Notes: generated by a model from the sequence alone, not told the origin. Shown: positions 33,764 to 43,223, counted from the stretch's first letter. The stretch is 64,000 bases of DNA from Tangfeifania diversioriginum (GCA_945873105.1 CAMCBW010000015.1:45266-109265), one strand, 5' to 3'. Program-made: numbers and translations.

Positions 33764-36697
33764 TTATATACCGCTGAAATTGACAGAGATGATGAATTCC
33801 GATGCAAAACGTTGCGTATTTTTTAAATAGGATTCCCTCCATCCAATTTTTATTGGTGCAATGAAACGAAGAAAATGGCATTCACTCATAATTTCCCCTC
33901 CATAGGAAATGAGATTCTTGTCAATAGAGGAGGATGTATCTTGGACTGGCGAAGTGATCCAGGAAACATCATAGTGAATACGTAGTGTAACCCTTTTTAA
34001 GTAATATAGACGCCATATGTTCCAATCTGGTGAAAGTAATGGGAATACATAATCACCGCGAAAAGTACTTAGTCTGTTGTTTTCCAAATTGTTGTAACCT
34101 CTGGCATAGTGTACCAGATCATTAAAATAGTTTCCTGATGTTTTTTTCTCTTGATATCCAAAATATATTTTTATCCCTTGATTCCTGAAAAGTCCCGGAA
34201 ATAGGAATGTCCCTTCTGCTGCAGCAATTGAGCCAAGTTGCCGATCTCCCATTAGCGTGTGTCTGTATTGAATATCAAATATTTGTCCCCACTTTGATTG
34301 AATATCACGAGGTGCAGTCTTTGTTAAATTGTGCGCATACAACCTGTAGGTGAATGGGATGTAACTGCCCCTAAAAATGGAGGCAGGAGTTGAATTATTC
34401 TGCCATTTGTAAGAATAGCCAATCTGAAATTCAGGTTGAATCATCCGGTACATCTTGCCACGAGTTAAATTTAGGGGGATTGCAACATCGAAATGTGTAT
34501 TTAGGACTTTTTGTGTGAAGTTTACTGCAACTGTGTCTTGACCTGCAAGACCATTTGCCATACTAAAATGCTTGTTAATTTGATAATAGGTAGATTTTTC
34601 CCTTCCATAGTCGCTATATAACCTAAGAATGGGGAACCAACCCAAATATTCAAATTTCCCTATCCATTTTCCTGATTGATTGTTCGTATTGTAATCATAA
34701 CCAATTTGGGTTATGGCGGTTGATAATTTATTTTGTGAAGCAATAGAAAAACCGGCATTGATAACTGATCGGTCCGGATCAATGTAAACAGGTGACCAGC
34801 TATGAATTTTAAATAAATTTCTAAGTTTAACATACTTTTTGCTTTCATATTTACTGGTATCAAGGCAGGCAAAATCAATTGCGCCATTTTCCTGAGCAGT
34901 CAATTCGTCAGCCAGGGCATCATGATAGGATGAAATGGAATCATTTATAGCTTCAATTGGCAGGATTAATTCATTAAGTACCATTTTAAAGCCATTTGCA
35001 GTATATTCTGCAAAAAGTAATGATTTAGTATTGGGAGAACATTGCAGGTCCCTAATGCCATATTTGGACGAGGCTACACGATATTTTTTTCTAGATATCA
35101 AATCAAGGATATATCCTTCTAATTTGCCATATTGATTACCACAATAGAACAAATAATTTCCTTTGTTTTGTGGTTTTTTAATTTCTCCAATAGTCGGGGT
35201 TGTCAAATATTCAATTTTCCCATCGGCAACATTGAGTTGAAAAAGCGATTTCCCTTGCTTATCCAATTCAACTGCATAAATGAAATCACCTTTTTCTGAC
35301 CAAGTGGGTGTTAAATAATTTTGATAGGATGGTGCTTGAAACTCTTTGATTGTATGGAAGTTCTCAGGATTGATTAATACAATGGAACATTTGTTTTGAT
35401 CGTTATATTTTATAGCTGCAATACTTTTCCCATCTGGTGAAATTGCTGGTGCAAAAAGCTTCTCTTTAAAGATCCTCTCCATTAAAACGTTTTTCTCAAT
35501 ATCAAGAATTCGAAGCAAGGTTTTTTGATTATAAGTCCATCTGATATCAGGAACTGATTCTAACCAAATAATCTTTTGATTGGTAACACTCATCGACTCA
35601 TCCAGGATTAATCCGGGTTGAAAGACTCTTTTTTCATTTTGCTGCCTGTCTATCTTGACAATTTCGGGAATATTATCCAATGATGTTTTTAAAGCAATAT
35701 AGGTGGTGTCATTGAGGAAGAAGGCATAACTGTAATTGGAGTAGCAATCTTCTTCTTCTAAAATTTGCTGGCCGATAAATGCCGTATCCAATGAGATTCC
35801 AAGTTCGAATGGATGGTTTGACTTTAGGTTGTTCATAACCAACTTGTAATGGGCATCCTGATTTTTTCCTGTGGCTAACTTTAACCCCTTTGTCAGGGAA
35901 TTTAAACCCAAAGGGTGTCTTGCAATGTAATGAAGTACTTCACTCCATACTTCTCCCCCATTCCGAATTCTAACATTCGAAACAATTTGATATCCAAGTT
36001 GATAATAGTCTGGTACATAGTCTTTGTAAGACCCAAGGTAGGCTTTGTCAAAAGAGTAGATTCCCTTATTGTCTACCTGAGCTTTTAATTCCATAGAAAA
36101 TGAGGATAATCTTCCCCTTCCTGTTTTACTTAATGCCGTTTCATTTACAACTGCATCTCCTTCCAGAAACCAAAAAGGCAAATAGGCACCGATAACAATC
36201 GAAGCAGCCTGCTCTCCCAAAAGGATTCTTAAAATAGATGGAAGTTCAGACTCAATTTTGTCAATTTGCACATGGTGTCTAAGTTCATGAATTGCTAGTT
36301 GTTCAATCCAGTCCTGCGAATAAATTTCTTGATGTGGCGTTGGAAATAATTCAATTCTAGAAGGAGACCAGGCAACAAAACCATTGGATTCGTTTGATTT
36401 CGAGTGGATTATAATTGAAATTCTCTTGGGTTTGTGTTTAAGCGTAACACCCGAATAATTATAAACTTTTTCAAATATATGAGCCACCCTATTAGCCTCT
36501 GATTCATAATCAGATGGGAATATTATTTGGAAATGGGCGCTTTGTATTTGTCTCCAATGAAGGTTTCCGGGATCTTGTCCTACTGAAAAGTATTGGGCAT
36601 TTAGAGAATTTGGCCATACTAAAACTATTGTTAATAGAATTAATTGTATTAGAAATTCAACATTCGAAGAAATTATTTTGGATAAATCACTTTTCAT
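33764..36697 (-). CDS. Metalloprotease-like, beta-propeller and outer-membrane barrel protein
   Basis: 977 residues, no precise name recognised. A signal segment (about residues 14-35, ending SLNA) precedes a peptidase-MA-like region with HELRHHVQ near 137-144, which is a zinc HExxH motif. Residues about 290-620 hold repeated WD40/TolB-like blades, for instance SPDGKSIAAIKY and TPTWSEKGDFIYAVE. The last 300 residues are aromatic-rich antiparallel strands such as YRLYAHNLTK and YARGYNNLENNRLSTFRGDYVFPL, ending FIISVNFSGI: an outer-membrane barrel resembling BamA/TamA types. Its start overlaps the aminopeptidase P stop by 11 bases. It may be a surface-anchored peptidase; that is inference. Confidence 0.7.
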   Translation of the reverse strand: MKSDLSKIISSNVEFLIQLILLTIVLVWPNSLNAQYFSVGQDPGNLHWRQIQSAHFQIIFPSDYESEANRVAHIFEKVYNYSGVTLKHKPKRISIIIHSKSNESNGFVAWSPSRIELFPTPHQEIYSQDWIEQLAIHELRHHVQIDKIESELPSILRILLGEQAASIVIGAYLPFWFLEGDAVVNETALSKTGRGRLSSFSMELKAQVDNKGIYSFDKAYLGSYKDYVPDYYQLGYQIVSNVRIRNGGEVWSEVLHYIARHPLGLNSLTKGLKLATGKNQDAHYKLVMNNLKSNHPFELGISLDTAFIGQQILEEEDCYSNYSYAFFLNDTTYIALKTSLDNIPEIVKIDRQQNEKRVFQPGLILDESMSVTNQKIIWLESVPDIRWTYNQKTLLRILDIEKNVLMERIFKEKLFAPAISPDGKSIAAIKYNDQNKCSIVLINPENFHTIKEFQAPSYQNYLTPTWSEKGDFIYAVELDKQGKSLFQLNVADGKIEYLTTPTIGEIKKPQNKGNYLFYCGNQYGKLEGYILDLISRKKYRVASSKYGIRDLQCSPNTKSLLFAEYTANGFKMVLNELILPIEAINDSISSYHDALADELTAQENGAIDFACLDTSKYESKKYVKLRNLFKIHSWSPVYIDPDRSVINAGFSIASQNKLSTAITQIGYDYNTNNQSGKWIGKFEYLGWFPILRLYSDYGREKSTYYQINKHFSMANGLAGQDTVAVNFTQKVLNTHFDVAIPLNLTRGKMYRMIQPEFQIGYSYKWQNNSTPASIFRGSYIPFTYRLYAHNLTKTAPRDIQSKWGQIFDIQYRHTLMGDRQLGSIAAAEGTFLFPGLFRNQGIKIYFGYQEKKTSGNYFNDLVHYARGYNNLENNRLSTFRGDYVFPLLSPDWNIWRLYYLKRVTLRIHYDVSWITSPVQDTSSSIDKNLISYGGEIMSECHFLRFIAPIKIGWRESYLKNTQRFASEFIISVNFSGI

Positions 36698-38474
36698 GCA
36701 ATGGTTTACATTGAATTTTTAACCATTCTACTACTTTCGGCGACTTAACAAGTGGAGAAAGAATGTGTAATACTTTTTCATGGTACCGGTTGATCCATTC
36801 AATCTCCGTACTATCTAACAATTCAAGTCTAATCAAATTTCTTGCTATTGGGCATAGTGAAATCGTTTCAAAGCCAAGGAATTCTCCAAATACTCCAGAT
36901 GAATGATTAATACACAATATGATATTCTCAATTCTGATGCCATATTCACCTTCGCGGTAAATCCCTGGTTCATTCGATAATACATGACCAACCTGAATTG
37001 GTTCAGGATTGTATTCTGCCCTTATGCTCATAGGACCTTCATGAACAGATAAAAAGTAGCCAATTCCGTGACCTGTCCCATGACCATAATTTAATTCGTT
37101 GTCCCATAGTGGCTTGCGGGCTATAGGGTCTAGCGAATAGCCCCTGGTGTTTTTGGGGAAAATGGCGTTCGCCAAAGAAATGTGCGCCTTTAGACATATG
37201 GTAAAATCTTTCTTCTGCTTTTGTGAAGCTGATCCTAAACATATCGTTCGTGTAATATCTGTAGTCCCATCCAGATATTGTCCTCCTGAATCGATGAGCA
37301 GTAAATTTTCTGGACCAATGGCTGCATCTGTTTGATCCGTCGAATGATAGTGTACAATCGCTCCATGCGCACCAAAACCAATGATTGGATGAAAACTTTC
37401 ACCCATAAAAAATGGCTGTTGGCTTCTGAATTCCTGTAGCTTTCTGCCAACTGAAACTTCAGTTAAATTCCGATCACAAGTAGTTAACCAATATAAAAAC
37501 TCTACCATCGCAACTCCGTCTTTTCGATGTGCCTTCCTGATATTTTCTATTTCATGGTTGTCTTTAATGGCCTTTACTTGAGTAATCAGTGAGGTTGAAG
37601 AATCAAGATAATTGAATTGAGAGAGGTTATTTCTTATTCGGTAATTAGTGCGAATAGGGTCAGATTGTATTCTTTTATTTTGAATTCCCATTAAAAAAGT
37701 GGGGAATTTATCATATGAAATAATTTTTATACCCTCCATCTCAAAGGAGGAATAAAGTGAATCCCCTATTTTTTCTGGTTGTATCGCTAAACAAATACTA
37801 TCCTGATCTATATATCCAAATGCTGTCACAAGGGGGGTAAATTCGATTTCATTGCTTCGAATATTAAATATCCAGGCTAAATCGTCAAGCATTGTAATTA
37901 CGATAGCATCCAATTCCATTGCAATCAACCTTTGTCTTATCAATGCAATCTTTTCTTGTCTGGATTTGCCTGCAAATTCCAGCGGGTGTTCATAAACTTG
38001 TATAATATCATTCAAAATTCGGTCCTTCCATATTGAATCAACCAGATCAAAAGTTGCATCAAAGAGGATACCCTTCGCAGTCAATTTAGAGCTAAGAAAA
38101 GAAGCATCAAATGCTGAAATTGTCGAGCCGTCAAGGGCAAATACATTTCCCTGTTTCAGATTAGTAGTTAACCATAATTCAAGTGAAATGGCATCAGGGA
38201 CCCGCTCTTTCATTAATTCTATCTCTGTACCTTTGAGTTGCTCCAACGCTTGCGAAAAATAGCGTGTATCTGTCCATAGGAGCACTTTATCACTAGTAAC
38301 CAAAACTTTACCATAGGATCCTGTAAAACCAGAGATCCATTCCCTAGTCTTCCAATAATTGGGAGTGTATTCACTTAAATGTGGATCTGTTCCGGTAATC
38401 AGATAGGCATCGATCTTATTTTTTCTCATCAAAGCCCTTAATCTGGCAATGCGTTCAGCTATTTCCATTTTCAA
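36687..38474 (-). CDS. Xaa-Pro aminopeptidase P family protein
   Basis: Metallopeptidase that removes N-terminal residues before proline. 595 residues: creatinase-like N-terminal domains (1-300) and a pita-bread catalytic domain. The metal ligands are visible: Asp in LLIDSGGQYLDGTTDITRT (near 395-413), His in GHGTGHGIGYFLSVHEGP (near 475-492), and Glu in NEPGIYREGEYGIRIEN (near 510-526). The size and the C-terminal 60-residue extension resemble eukaryote-like aminopeptidase P. Four bases separate its start from the NUDIX stop; the stop overlaps the next gene, so the four genes 39914-33764 are probably one operon. Confidence 0.93.
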   Translation of the reverse strand: MKMEIAERIARLRALMRKNKIDAYLITGTDPHLSEYTPNYWKTREWISGFTGSYGKVLVTSDKVLLWTDTRYFSQALEQLKGTEIELMKERVPDAISLELWLTTNLKQGNVFALDGSTISAFDASFLSSKLTAKGILFDATFDLVDSIWKDRILNDIIQVYEHPLEFAGKSRQEKIALIRQRLIAMELDAIVITMLDDLAWIFNIRSNEIEFTPLVTAFGYIDQDSICLAIQPEKIGDSLYSSFEMEGIKIISYDKFPTFLMGIQNKRIQSDPIRTNYRIRNNLSQFNYLDSSTSLITQVKAIKDNHEIENIRKAHRKDGVAMVEFLYWLTTCDRNLTEVSVGRKLQEFRSQQPFFMGESFHPIIGFGAHGAIVHYHSTDQTDAAIGPENLLLIDSGGQYLDGTTDITRTICLGSASQKQKKDFTICLKAHISLANAIFPKNTRGYSLDPIARKPLWDNELNYGHGTGHGIGYFLSVHEGPMSIRAEYNPEPIQVGHVLSNEPGIYREGEYGIRIENIILCINHSSGVFGEFLGFETISLCPIARNLIRLELLDSTEIEWINRYHEKVLHILSPLVKSPKVVEWLKIQCKPLHEK

Positions 38475-38478
38475 AAGA

Positions 38479-39012
38479 CTATAATTTAGACCAATTAAGA
38501 TAAAATCGGATTATTTTTTCCATACTCACAGCACAAAGGGCTTTAAAATCAATTTTTTCCGGATCAACAAATTCAACGGAGGCTACGTCGTCATCTGGCT
38601 TTAAACACTCGAGACTCTCAACTTCACACACAAATGCCAGATCTACAGTAGGAATATTGATTCCTGAATAATGATATAAATTGGGGTATGAAATTAGATA
38701 TTTCAGTTTTACTATATTCAAATTTAATTCCTCTCTAATCTCCCTTACTGCTGCCATCTCTGCCGATTCCAATGGTTCAACAAAACCACCAGGCAAATCA
38801 AGCATACCTTGATTTGGCATAAATGCACGCCTGGTAAGAAGTAACTCACCTAAATTATTGGTAATCAGACAAGCAACCGCTGCCGAATTGTTTATGAAAT
38901 AATTAAAATGACACTCTTCGCACCTAAGGGAGCGACCATTGTCCTCAGTATGGAAAGTAATCGAACTGCATTTGGGACAAAATTTGAAACCATTGGCAAA
39001 ATCACTGTACAT
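38479..39012 (-). CDS. NUDIX hydrolase with zinc ribbon
   Basis: Hydrolase of nucleoside diphosphate derivatives, 177 residues from ATG 39012. That start overlaps the stop of the esterase gene as TAATG, which makes it much better than the upstream in-frame codons. An N-terminal zinc ribbon has CPKC near 11-14 and CEEC near 33-36, and the NUDIX box GGFVEPLESAEMAAVREIREELN near 73-95 has all consensus Gly, Glu and Arg residues (given in part: GGFVEP, REIREEL). Zinc-ribbon NUDIX proteins include NADH pyrophosphatase relatives; the substrate is unknown. Confidence 0.92.
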   Translation of the reverse strand: MYSDFANGFKFCPKCSSITFHTEDNGRSLRCEECHFNYFINNSAAVACLITNNLGELLLTRRAFMPNQGMLDLPGGFVEPLESAEMAAVREIREELNLNIVKLKYLISYPNLYHYSGINIPTVDLAFVCEVESLECLKPDDDVASVEFVDPEKIDFKALCAVSMEKIIRFYLNWSKL

Positions 39013-39914
39013 TATTTTGCATATTTCATGGATTTCATCCATTGAACCAACATCAAAGGCCATTGATCATGAGGTTTACCTTTTTTATACATACCGAAAC
39101 CATGACCCCCTTCCTTAAATATATGCATTTCCGCATCGATATTATGTTTTTTTAGTGCCAGATAGTATTCAATACTATTTCTTGGTTTAACAGCCAAATC
39201 ATCATCTGCAAGAGCAATAAAAGCAGGTGGTGTTTGATTGGTTACTTGCAATTCATTACAAAAGTATTCAATGATTTTCCAATCATTTGTCTTACCAATC
39301 AAGTTCTCTCTGGAACCCATGTGCCCCCACTCTTCTTTAAAAGTTACCACCGGGTATACCAAAACAGAAAAATCAGGACGGCAACTCAACTTGTCGATAG
39401 GATTGGATGAATCGATAATCCCTAAATCAAAGTGAGTTGACAAACTTGATGCGAGGTGTCCACCAGCAGAAAAACCGGCAATTCCAATTCTTGAAGGATC
39501 AATACCCCATGGCTCAGCATTTAACCTAACTAGCCTCATGGCTTGCTTCGCATCTTGAAGGGGAAGATCTGAGTGCCCGTATGGTAACCTGTATTTAAGA
39601 ACAATTCCTGCTATGCCTTGACTCTGAAGAAATTCGGCAACATCATATCCTTCATGATCCATTGCCTCCATTCCATATCCTCCACCGGGACAGATAATAA
39701 TTGCTGCTTTTGTATTTTTTGTATGATCAGGTAAATAGATGGTTAATGTGGGATCTGAAACATAACGAACCCTTTTTCCATCAAAAGTCTCCTCCGGTTT
39801 TGGTGATACCACTTTGCCGGGTGTTCCCTCCGGCCATAATTTTATAACATTTTGATTGTAAGATAAATGGCTGATTAACATAAATAATATAATCAAATAA
39901 ATACTATTTTTCAC
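39012..39914 (-). CDS. Exported alpha/beta hydrolase (esterase, BD-FAE/xylan-esterase type)
   Basis: Secreted carboxylesterase-like enzyme, 300 residues. The start is GTG at 39914, followed by a signal peptide MKNSIYLIILFMLISHLSY. The oxyanion-hole segment IIICPGGGYGMEAMDHEGY is near 72-90, and the nucleophile elbow is GIAGFSAGGHLASSL near 143-157 (GxSxG). The catalytic His is in FKEGGHGFGMYKKG near 265-278. Homologues release acetyl or feruloyl groups from polysaccharide, or act as general esterases. First gene of the esterase, NUDIX, aminopeptidase, large membrane protein group. Confidence 0.88.
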   Translation of the reverse strand: MKNSIYLIILFMLISHLSYNQNVIKLWPEGTPGKVVSPKPEETFDGKRVRYVSDPTLTIYLPDHTKNTKAAIIICPGGGYGMEAMDHEGYDVAEFLQSQGIAGIVLKYRLPYGHSDLPLQDAKQAMRLVRLNAEPWGIDPSRIGIAGFSAGGHLASSLSTHFDLGIIDSSNPIDKLSCRPDFSVLVYPVVTFKEEWGHMGSRENLIGKTNDWKIIEYFCNELQVTNQTPPAFIALADDDLAVKPRNSIEYYLALKKHNIDAEMHIFKEGGHGFGMYKKGKPHDQWPLMLVQWMKSMKYAK

Positions 39915-40046
39915 TTGGCAATTTTTAAAATTTTACATTTTTGATCCTGAATTTTCCTGCATCAAGTTGATTGTTTAAAAATAGCCAATTTACATTGTAA
40001 TAATTGCAGAATTCGGTATAAAGTATGTATAAATAAATTTTTCGTC

Positions 40047-40054
40047 TATTTTTG
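40047..40054 (+). promoter_or_regulatory. -7 element directly before the LysE gene
   Basis: TATTTTTG ends five bases before the ATG at 40060. Transcription would begin at or near the A of the start codon. A -33 TTG is not clear at the expected distance. Confidence 0.45.
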
Positions 40055-40059
40055 CGCAT

Positions 40060-40692
40060 ATGGATTTCAATTTACTTTGGAAAGGGATAATCACTGGTCT
40101 GGCTGTTTCAATTCCACTAGGGCCTCTTGGAATATTATGTATTCAACGCACGGTAAACCGAAACTGGAAATCAGGTATTTTTTCTGGTTTAGGAATTGCT
40201 GTTGCTGATACTTTTTATGCTTTTGTTGCAGGTTTTAGTCTTTCAATAATAATTGATTTTATTCGAGAGTATGAATTATATTTTAAGTTGGTAGGTTTTT
40301 TTGTGTTAATTCTTTTGGGAATCTACATTTTCAGATCAAATCCAACGAAGCAGATCCAGGATTATCAAAGAAGAGGTTCTTCGCATCTTCAGGATTTCCT
40401 TACCACATTTTTGGTAACTCTTTCCAACCCCTTATCCGTCTTTGTATTCATTGCCATATTTACCGGATATAGTATTGTATTACAATTTTCGCACCCAATG
40501 GAGGCAATGCTCACAATTGGAGGTATTTTTGTTGGCGGTGCATTCTGGTGGTTTCTGATAACAGGTTTGGCAAATCATTTCAGGCATAAATTTACCATCA
40601 ATACCCTTTATTGGGCTAACAGGGTAATAGGTATGGGAGTGATAGTAATAGCAGTAATATTTTTTATATATCTGCAGTTCAAGGGAATATAA
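40060..40692 (+). CDS. LysE/RhtB-family exporter
   Basis: Inner-membrane exporter of amino acids or small metabolites, 210 residues with about six hydrophobic segments. The N-terminal ITGLAVSIPLGPLGILCIQRT (in part) is the conserved LysE signature with its proline and glycines; TLSNPLSVFVFIAIF near 125-139 is the second. It lies alone on the plus strand, divergent from the esterase operon, and converges with the SDR gene (16 bases between stops, no hairpin). Substrate unknown. The promoter position suggests a leaderless mRNA. Confidence 0.88.
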   Translation: MDFNLLWKGIITGLAVSIPLGPLGILCIQRTVNRNWKSGIFSGLGIAVADTFYAFVAGFSLSIIIDFIREYELYFKLVGFFVLILLGIYIFRSNPTKQIQDYQRRGSSHLQDFLTTFLVTLSNPLSVFVFIAIFTGYSIVLQFSHPMEAMLTIGGIFVGGAFWWFLITGLANHFRHKFTINTLYWANRVIGMGVIVIAVIFFIYLQFKGI

Positions 40693-40708
40693 CAAACTAA
40701 CTTCTGAT

Positions 40709-41533
40709 TTAAAAGAGGTTAGGATACTTCTTCTGCAAAGGGGAATCTTGTTCTTTTGCCATGTGGCGAAATGTAAGCCAATCCAATACAAAAGGAAGGA
40801 ACTTACCAAGAAATACAGAAAGTTTACCTTCTTTAAATGTCAAAACCAGGGACCTTTTACGTGACTCAATGGCATGAACAATCAAGAGAGCACATTTTTC
40901 TGTACGCATCATTTTCTCTTCTTTTCTTGGAGTTTCACCCTGAGGTTTACCACTGGCAGTTAATGCTGATTTTCGAATCTCAGATGCGGTAAAACCAGGG
41001 GCAGCAACCAGTACATGTAATCCTGTATACAAATTTTCAAGTCGAATTGTATCCAAAAAACCTCTGATGGCAAATTTAGAAGCAGAATATGCAGAACGTG
41101 CAGGTAAACCGACATGACCTGCAACCGAAATTATTCCAACCAAAGAACCTTTGGACTTAATTAAATAAGGAAGGGCATATTTGGTGCAATATACGGTGCC
41201 GTAAAAATTGACATCCATTACCTGTTTAAAACTGTTTAGCTCAAAGTCATCGAACAATGCTCTCATGGATAATCCTGCATTGTTGATCAAAACATCAATT
41301 CGCCCGAACCTTTTAATGGTAAGCTTGATCAGATCTTCGCATGCTAATTCACTTGTAATATCTGTTTTGGTGGTTAAAATTTCGGTATTCTCAATTTCAT
41401 TTTTAAGTTCATTCAGTAACTCTATTCTTCTTGCAGCTAATGAGAGCGATGCTCCACGCTTGGCAAATTCTACAGCTAGAGCCCGACCTATACCCGATGA
41501 TGCTCCGGTAATAATCACTACTTTACCGTTCAT
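40709..41533 (-). CDS. Short-chain dehydrogenase/reductase
   Basis: NAD(P)-dependent oxidoreductase, 274 residues, Rossmann fold. The cofactor motif is TGASSGIGRALAVEFAKRG near 9-27, the structural NNAG near 86-89, and the catalytic Ser-Tyr-Lys set is in IISVAGHVGLPARSAYSASKFA (near 134-155, in part: YSASK). The C-terminal extension with a hydrophobic stretch SVFLGKFLPFVLDWL suggests membrane association, as in DltE/YqjQ-like SDRs. Promoter -7 at 41584-41591. Substrate unknown. Confidence 0.9.
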   Translation of the reverse strand: MNGKVVIITGASSGIGRALAVEFAKRGASLSLAARRIELLNELKNEIENTEILTTKTDITSELACEDLIKLTIKRFGRIDVLINNAGLSMRALFDDFELNSFKQVMDVNFYGTVYCTKYALPYLIKSKGSLVGIISVAGHVGLPARSAYSASKFAIRGFLDTIRLENLYTGLHVLVAAPGFTASEIRKSALTASGKPQGETPRKEEKMMRTEKCALLIVHAIESRKRSLVLTFKEGKLSVFLGKFLPFVLDWLTFRHMAKEQDSPLQKKYPNLF

Positions 41534-41583
41534 TTACACTTAGTTAATTACTTAATTATTTAGGATTATCGGATGATTTCATA

Positions 41584-41591
41584 CAAAAATA
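41584..41591 (-). promoter_or_regulatory. -7 element of the SDR gene
   Basis: On the minus strand TATTTTTG (41591-41584). Expected start near 41577, a 44-base leader. The -33 element is not clear. Confidence 0.45.
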
Positions 41592-41697
41592 GTGCTTTTT
41601 GTGGAATATAAATATTTACAGTAAAGCTTTTTCAAATTGCTAATAGTATGAGAGTTGTAAAATAATACATTGTTTTCCTATATTTTTTTTTTCAGTA

Positions 41698-41728
41698 TTG
41701 GGTGATTAAGAAAAATGGATTATCTTTG
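41698..41728 (+). promoter_or_regulatory. Promoter of tRNA-Lys
   Basis: TTG at 41698-41700, exactly 20 bases, TATCTTTG at 41721-41728: a full consensus match. The expected start is about 28 bases before the mature tRNA. Confidence 0.85.
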
Positions 41729-41762
41729 CAGTGCCTTTGAAAAACAAAGGAAATTGAAGGAT

Positions 41763-41835
41763 GACTCAGTAGCTCAGCAGGTAGAGCACATCCCTTTTAA
41801 GGATGGGGTCCTGGGTTCGAGCCCCAGCTGGGTCA
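41763..41835 (+). tRNA. tRNA-Lys (UUU anticodon)
   Basis: 73 nt cloverleaf. Acceptor stem GACTCAG / CTGGGTC with one G-U pair and discriminator A (41835); D stem GCTC/GAGC; anticodon stem CATCC/GGATG around loop CTTTTAA with anticodon TTT; variable loop of five; T arm CTGGG TTCGAGC CCCAG. CCA is not encoded. It is a single tRNA with its own promoter and terminator. Confidence 0.97.
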
Positions 41836-41846
41836 CGTTTAATGCG

Positions 41847-41880
41847 GCCGTCTCAAGTCAAATTGAGGCGGCTTCTTTTT
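41847..41880 (+). terminator. Terminator of tRNA-Lys
   Basis: GCCGTCTCAA (41847-41856) pairs with TTGAGGCGGC (41863-41872), one G-U pair, followed by TTCTTTTTTT. Confidence 0.92.
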
Positions 41881-42103
41881 TTATCTCAACTTTCACCTCC
41901 ATCTAACGGATCAAATGACATTTCAGTATGTTCTTTTTTGCCATCTTATCATCTTCTAAAATGGGAAGAAAAAATATGGCTTGATTGGAATTGTTTTCCT
42001 TAAAGTCTACTTTATTAATTATATCAATGTGCTAATTATTAATAACATATATAATTTTGATGCCTAAAAAATTATTACAGATTTGAAAGATGTGACAATA
42101 TGA

Positions 42104-42137
42104 AAGAGGCTGCCTCAACCTTTTGAGACAGCCTCCT
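42104..42137 (-). terminator. Terminator of the ECF sigma factor gene
   Basis: GAGGCTGCCTCA (42106-42117) and TGAGACAGCCTC (42124-42135) form a stem with one mismatch. It lies about 90 bases after the sigma gene stop on the minus strand. The T-run there is short (CTTTC). The sequence is nearly the same as the terminator at 43224-43261. The 220 bases between the tRNA terminator and this hairpin are AT-rich with no gene seen. Confidence 0.55.
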
Positions 42138-42226
42138 ACAAAGTTATCGAGTCTATATTTTAGAGAATAGGTAAAAAAAATCTCTCAGAAAACGAAAAAG
42201 CAATGCAAACAACACCTGTCGATATA

Positions 42227-42733
42227 CTAATTAACGTAATCACTAAGGTATCTGCATAATTTTTTTCGGGTAAAGAATATTCGACTTTTTACAGTTCCCA
42301 AAGGTAAATCAAGCTTTTCAGCTATCTCCTTGTATTTATATCCATTTAGAAATAATTGAAAAGGTTCCCTAAACTCATCCTCCAATAGGGCTATCTTTTT
42401 GTAAATCTCTTTTTCCGCATGAATTGAGTCTACTGAAGGGTAAAAATCATCTTTTGTGAAAGAAATATGTAGGCGATCAGATTGACAACCCAAAGTTGAC
42501 TTAGCCTTTACATTTCTTCTGTATTCATTGATAAATGTATTTTTCATTATGGTATAAACCCATGCAATCAAATTAGTGTCGGATGAAAATTTATTTTGAT
42601 AAGTCAATGCCCTTAGAAATGTTTCCTGTACTAAGTCATGTGCTTTATCCGTATTGCTGGTTAGACAAAGAGCAAAATAGTACATTTTATTCTCCAGTCC
42701 AGTTAATGAATTTTGAAATTGCATAGTTGTCAT
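42227..42733 (-). CDS. ECF-type RNA polymerase sigma factor
   Basis: Extracytoplasmic-function sigma factor, 168 residues. Region 2 holds NTDKAHDLVQETFLRALTY (near 27-45) and LIAWVYTIMKNTFINEYRR (near 54-72); region 4 holds YKYKEIAEKLDLPLGTVKSRIFFTRKKL (near 131-158, in part). It lacks extra C-terminal domains and has no anti-sigma gene beside it, as in many stand-alone Bacteroidota ECFs. ATG 42724 is an alternative start. Direct repeats upstream may be regulatory sites. Regulon unknown. Confidence 0.93.
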   Translation of the reverse strand: MTTMQFQNSLTGLENKMYYFALCLTSNTDKAHDLVQETFLRALTYQNKFSSDTNLIAWVYTIMKNTFINEYRRNVKAKSTLGCQSDRLHISFTKDDFYPSVDSIHAEKEIYKKIALLEDEFREPFQLFLNGYKYKEIAEKLDLPLGTVKSRIFFTRKKLCRYLSDYVN

Positions 42734-42776
42734 GGTGGATAAATTTGAATTTTATGATCTAATAAGTGTTTTGAAT

Positions 42777-42808
42777 TATCAAATGATATTTCAAAGATAT
42801 CAAATGAT
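42777..42808. repeat. Direct repeat TATCAAATGAT upstream of the sigma gene
   Basis: The 11-base sequence is present exactly at 42777-42787 and 42798-42808, a 21-base period, 44-75 bases before the sigma factor ATG. Spacing of two helical turns suits a regulator bound on one face. The rest of the gap to 43216 is AT-rich without a supported gene. Confidence 0.55.
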
Positions 42809-43223
42809 CATTATGAAACAAGATGTTTTCTGTGCAGATAATCCACAAATTCATTAAATTCTAAATAAGATTGAACATAACTTGCATTAAATTAGGTTTA
42901 TATATTAAATTATTATGTTAATTATAAATTGTATTATTTGATAAATATTTTTCAAATAACTATTTTAATATATCAAACATTAGCTTCTGATTATCTAATA
43001 CAACTTAAGGTTTGAGCTTGTCAGTCATCCTGTTTCAATCTCAATCTTGCCATAGATCAGTCTGATGCTGATGCTGTAGTTGACTATGTATAAATTGCGG
43101 AATTGATTGGGTCTTTGGTATAAAAACTATTTGTTTCTTCTATTTTTAAAGATTCAATGCCTTAATTATTAGGTATATACACACATTAAATATTTAAAAG
43201 TTTAACATCAAATTAGATATTTT

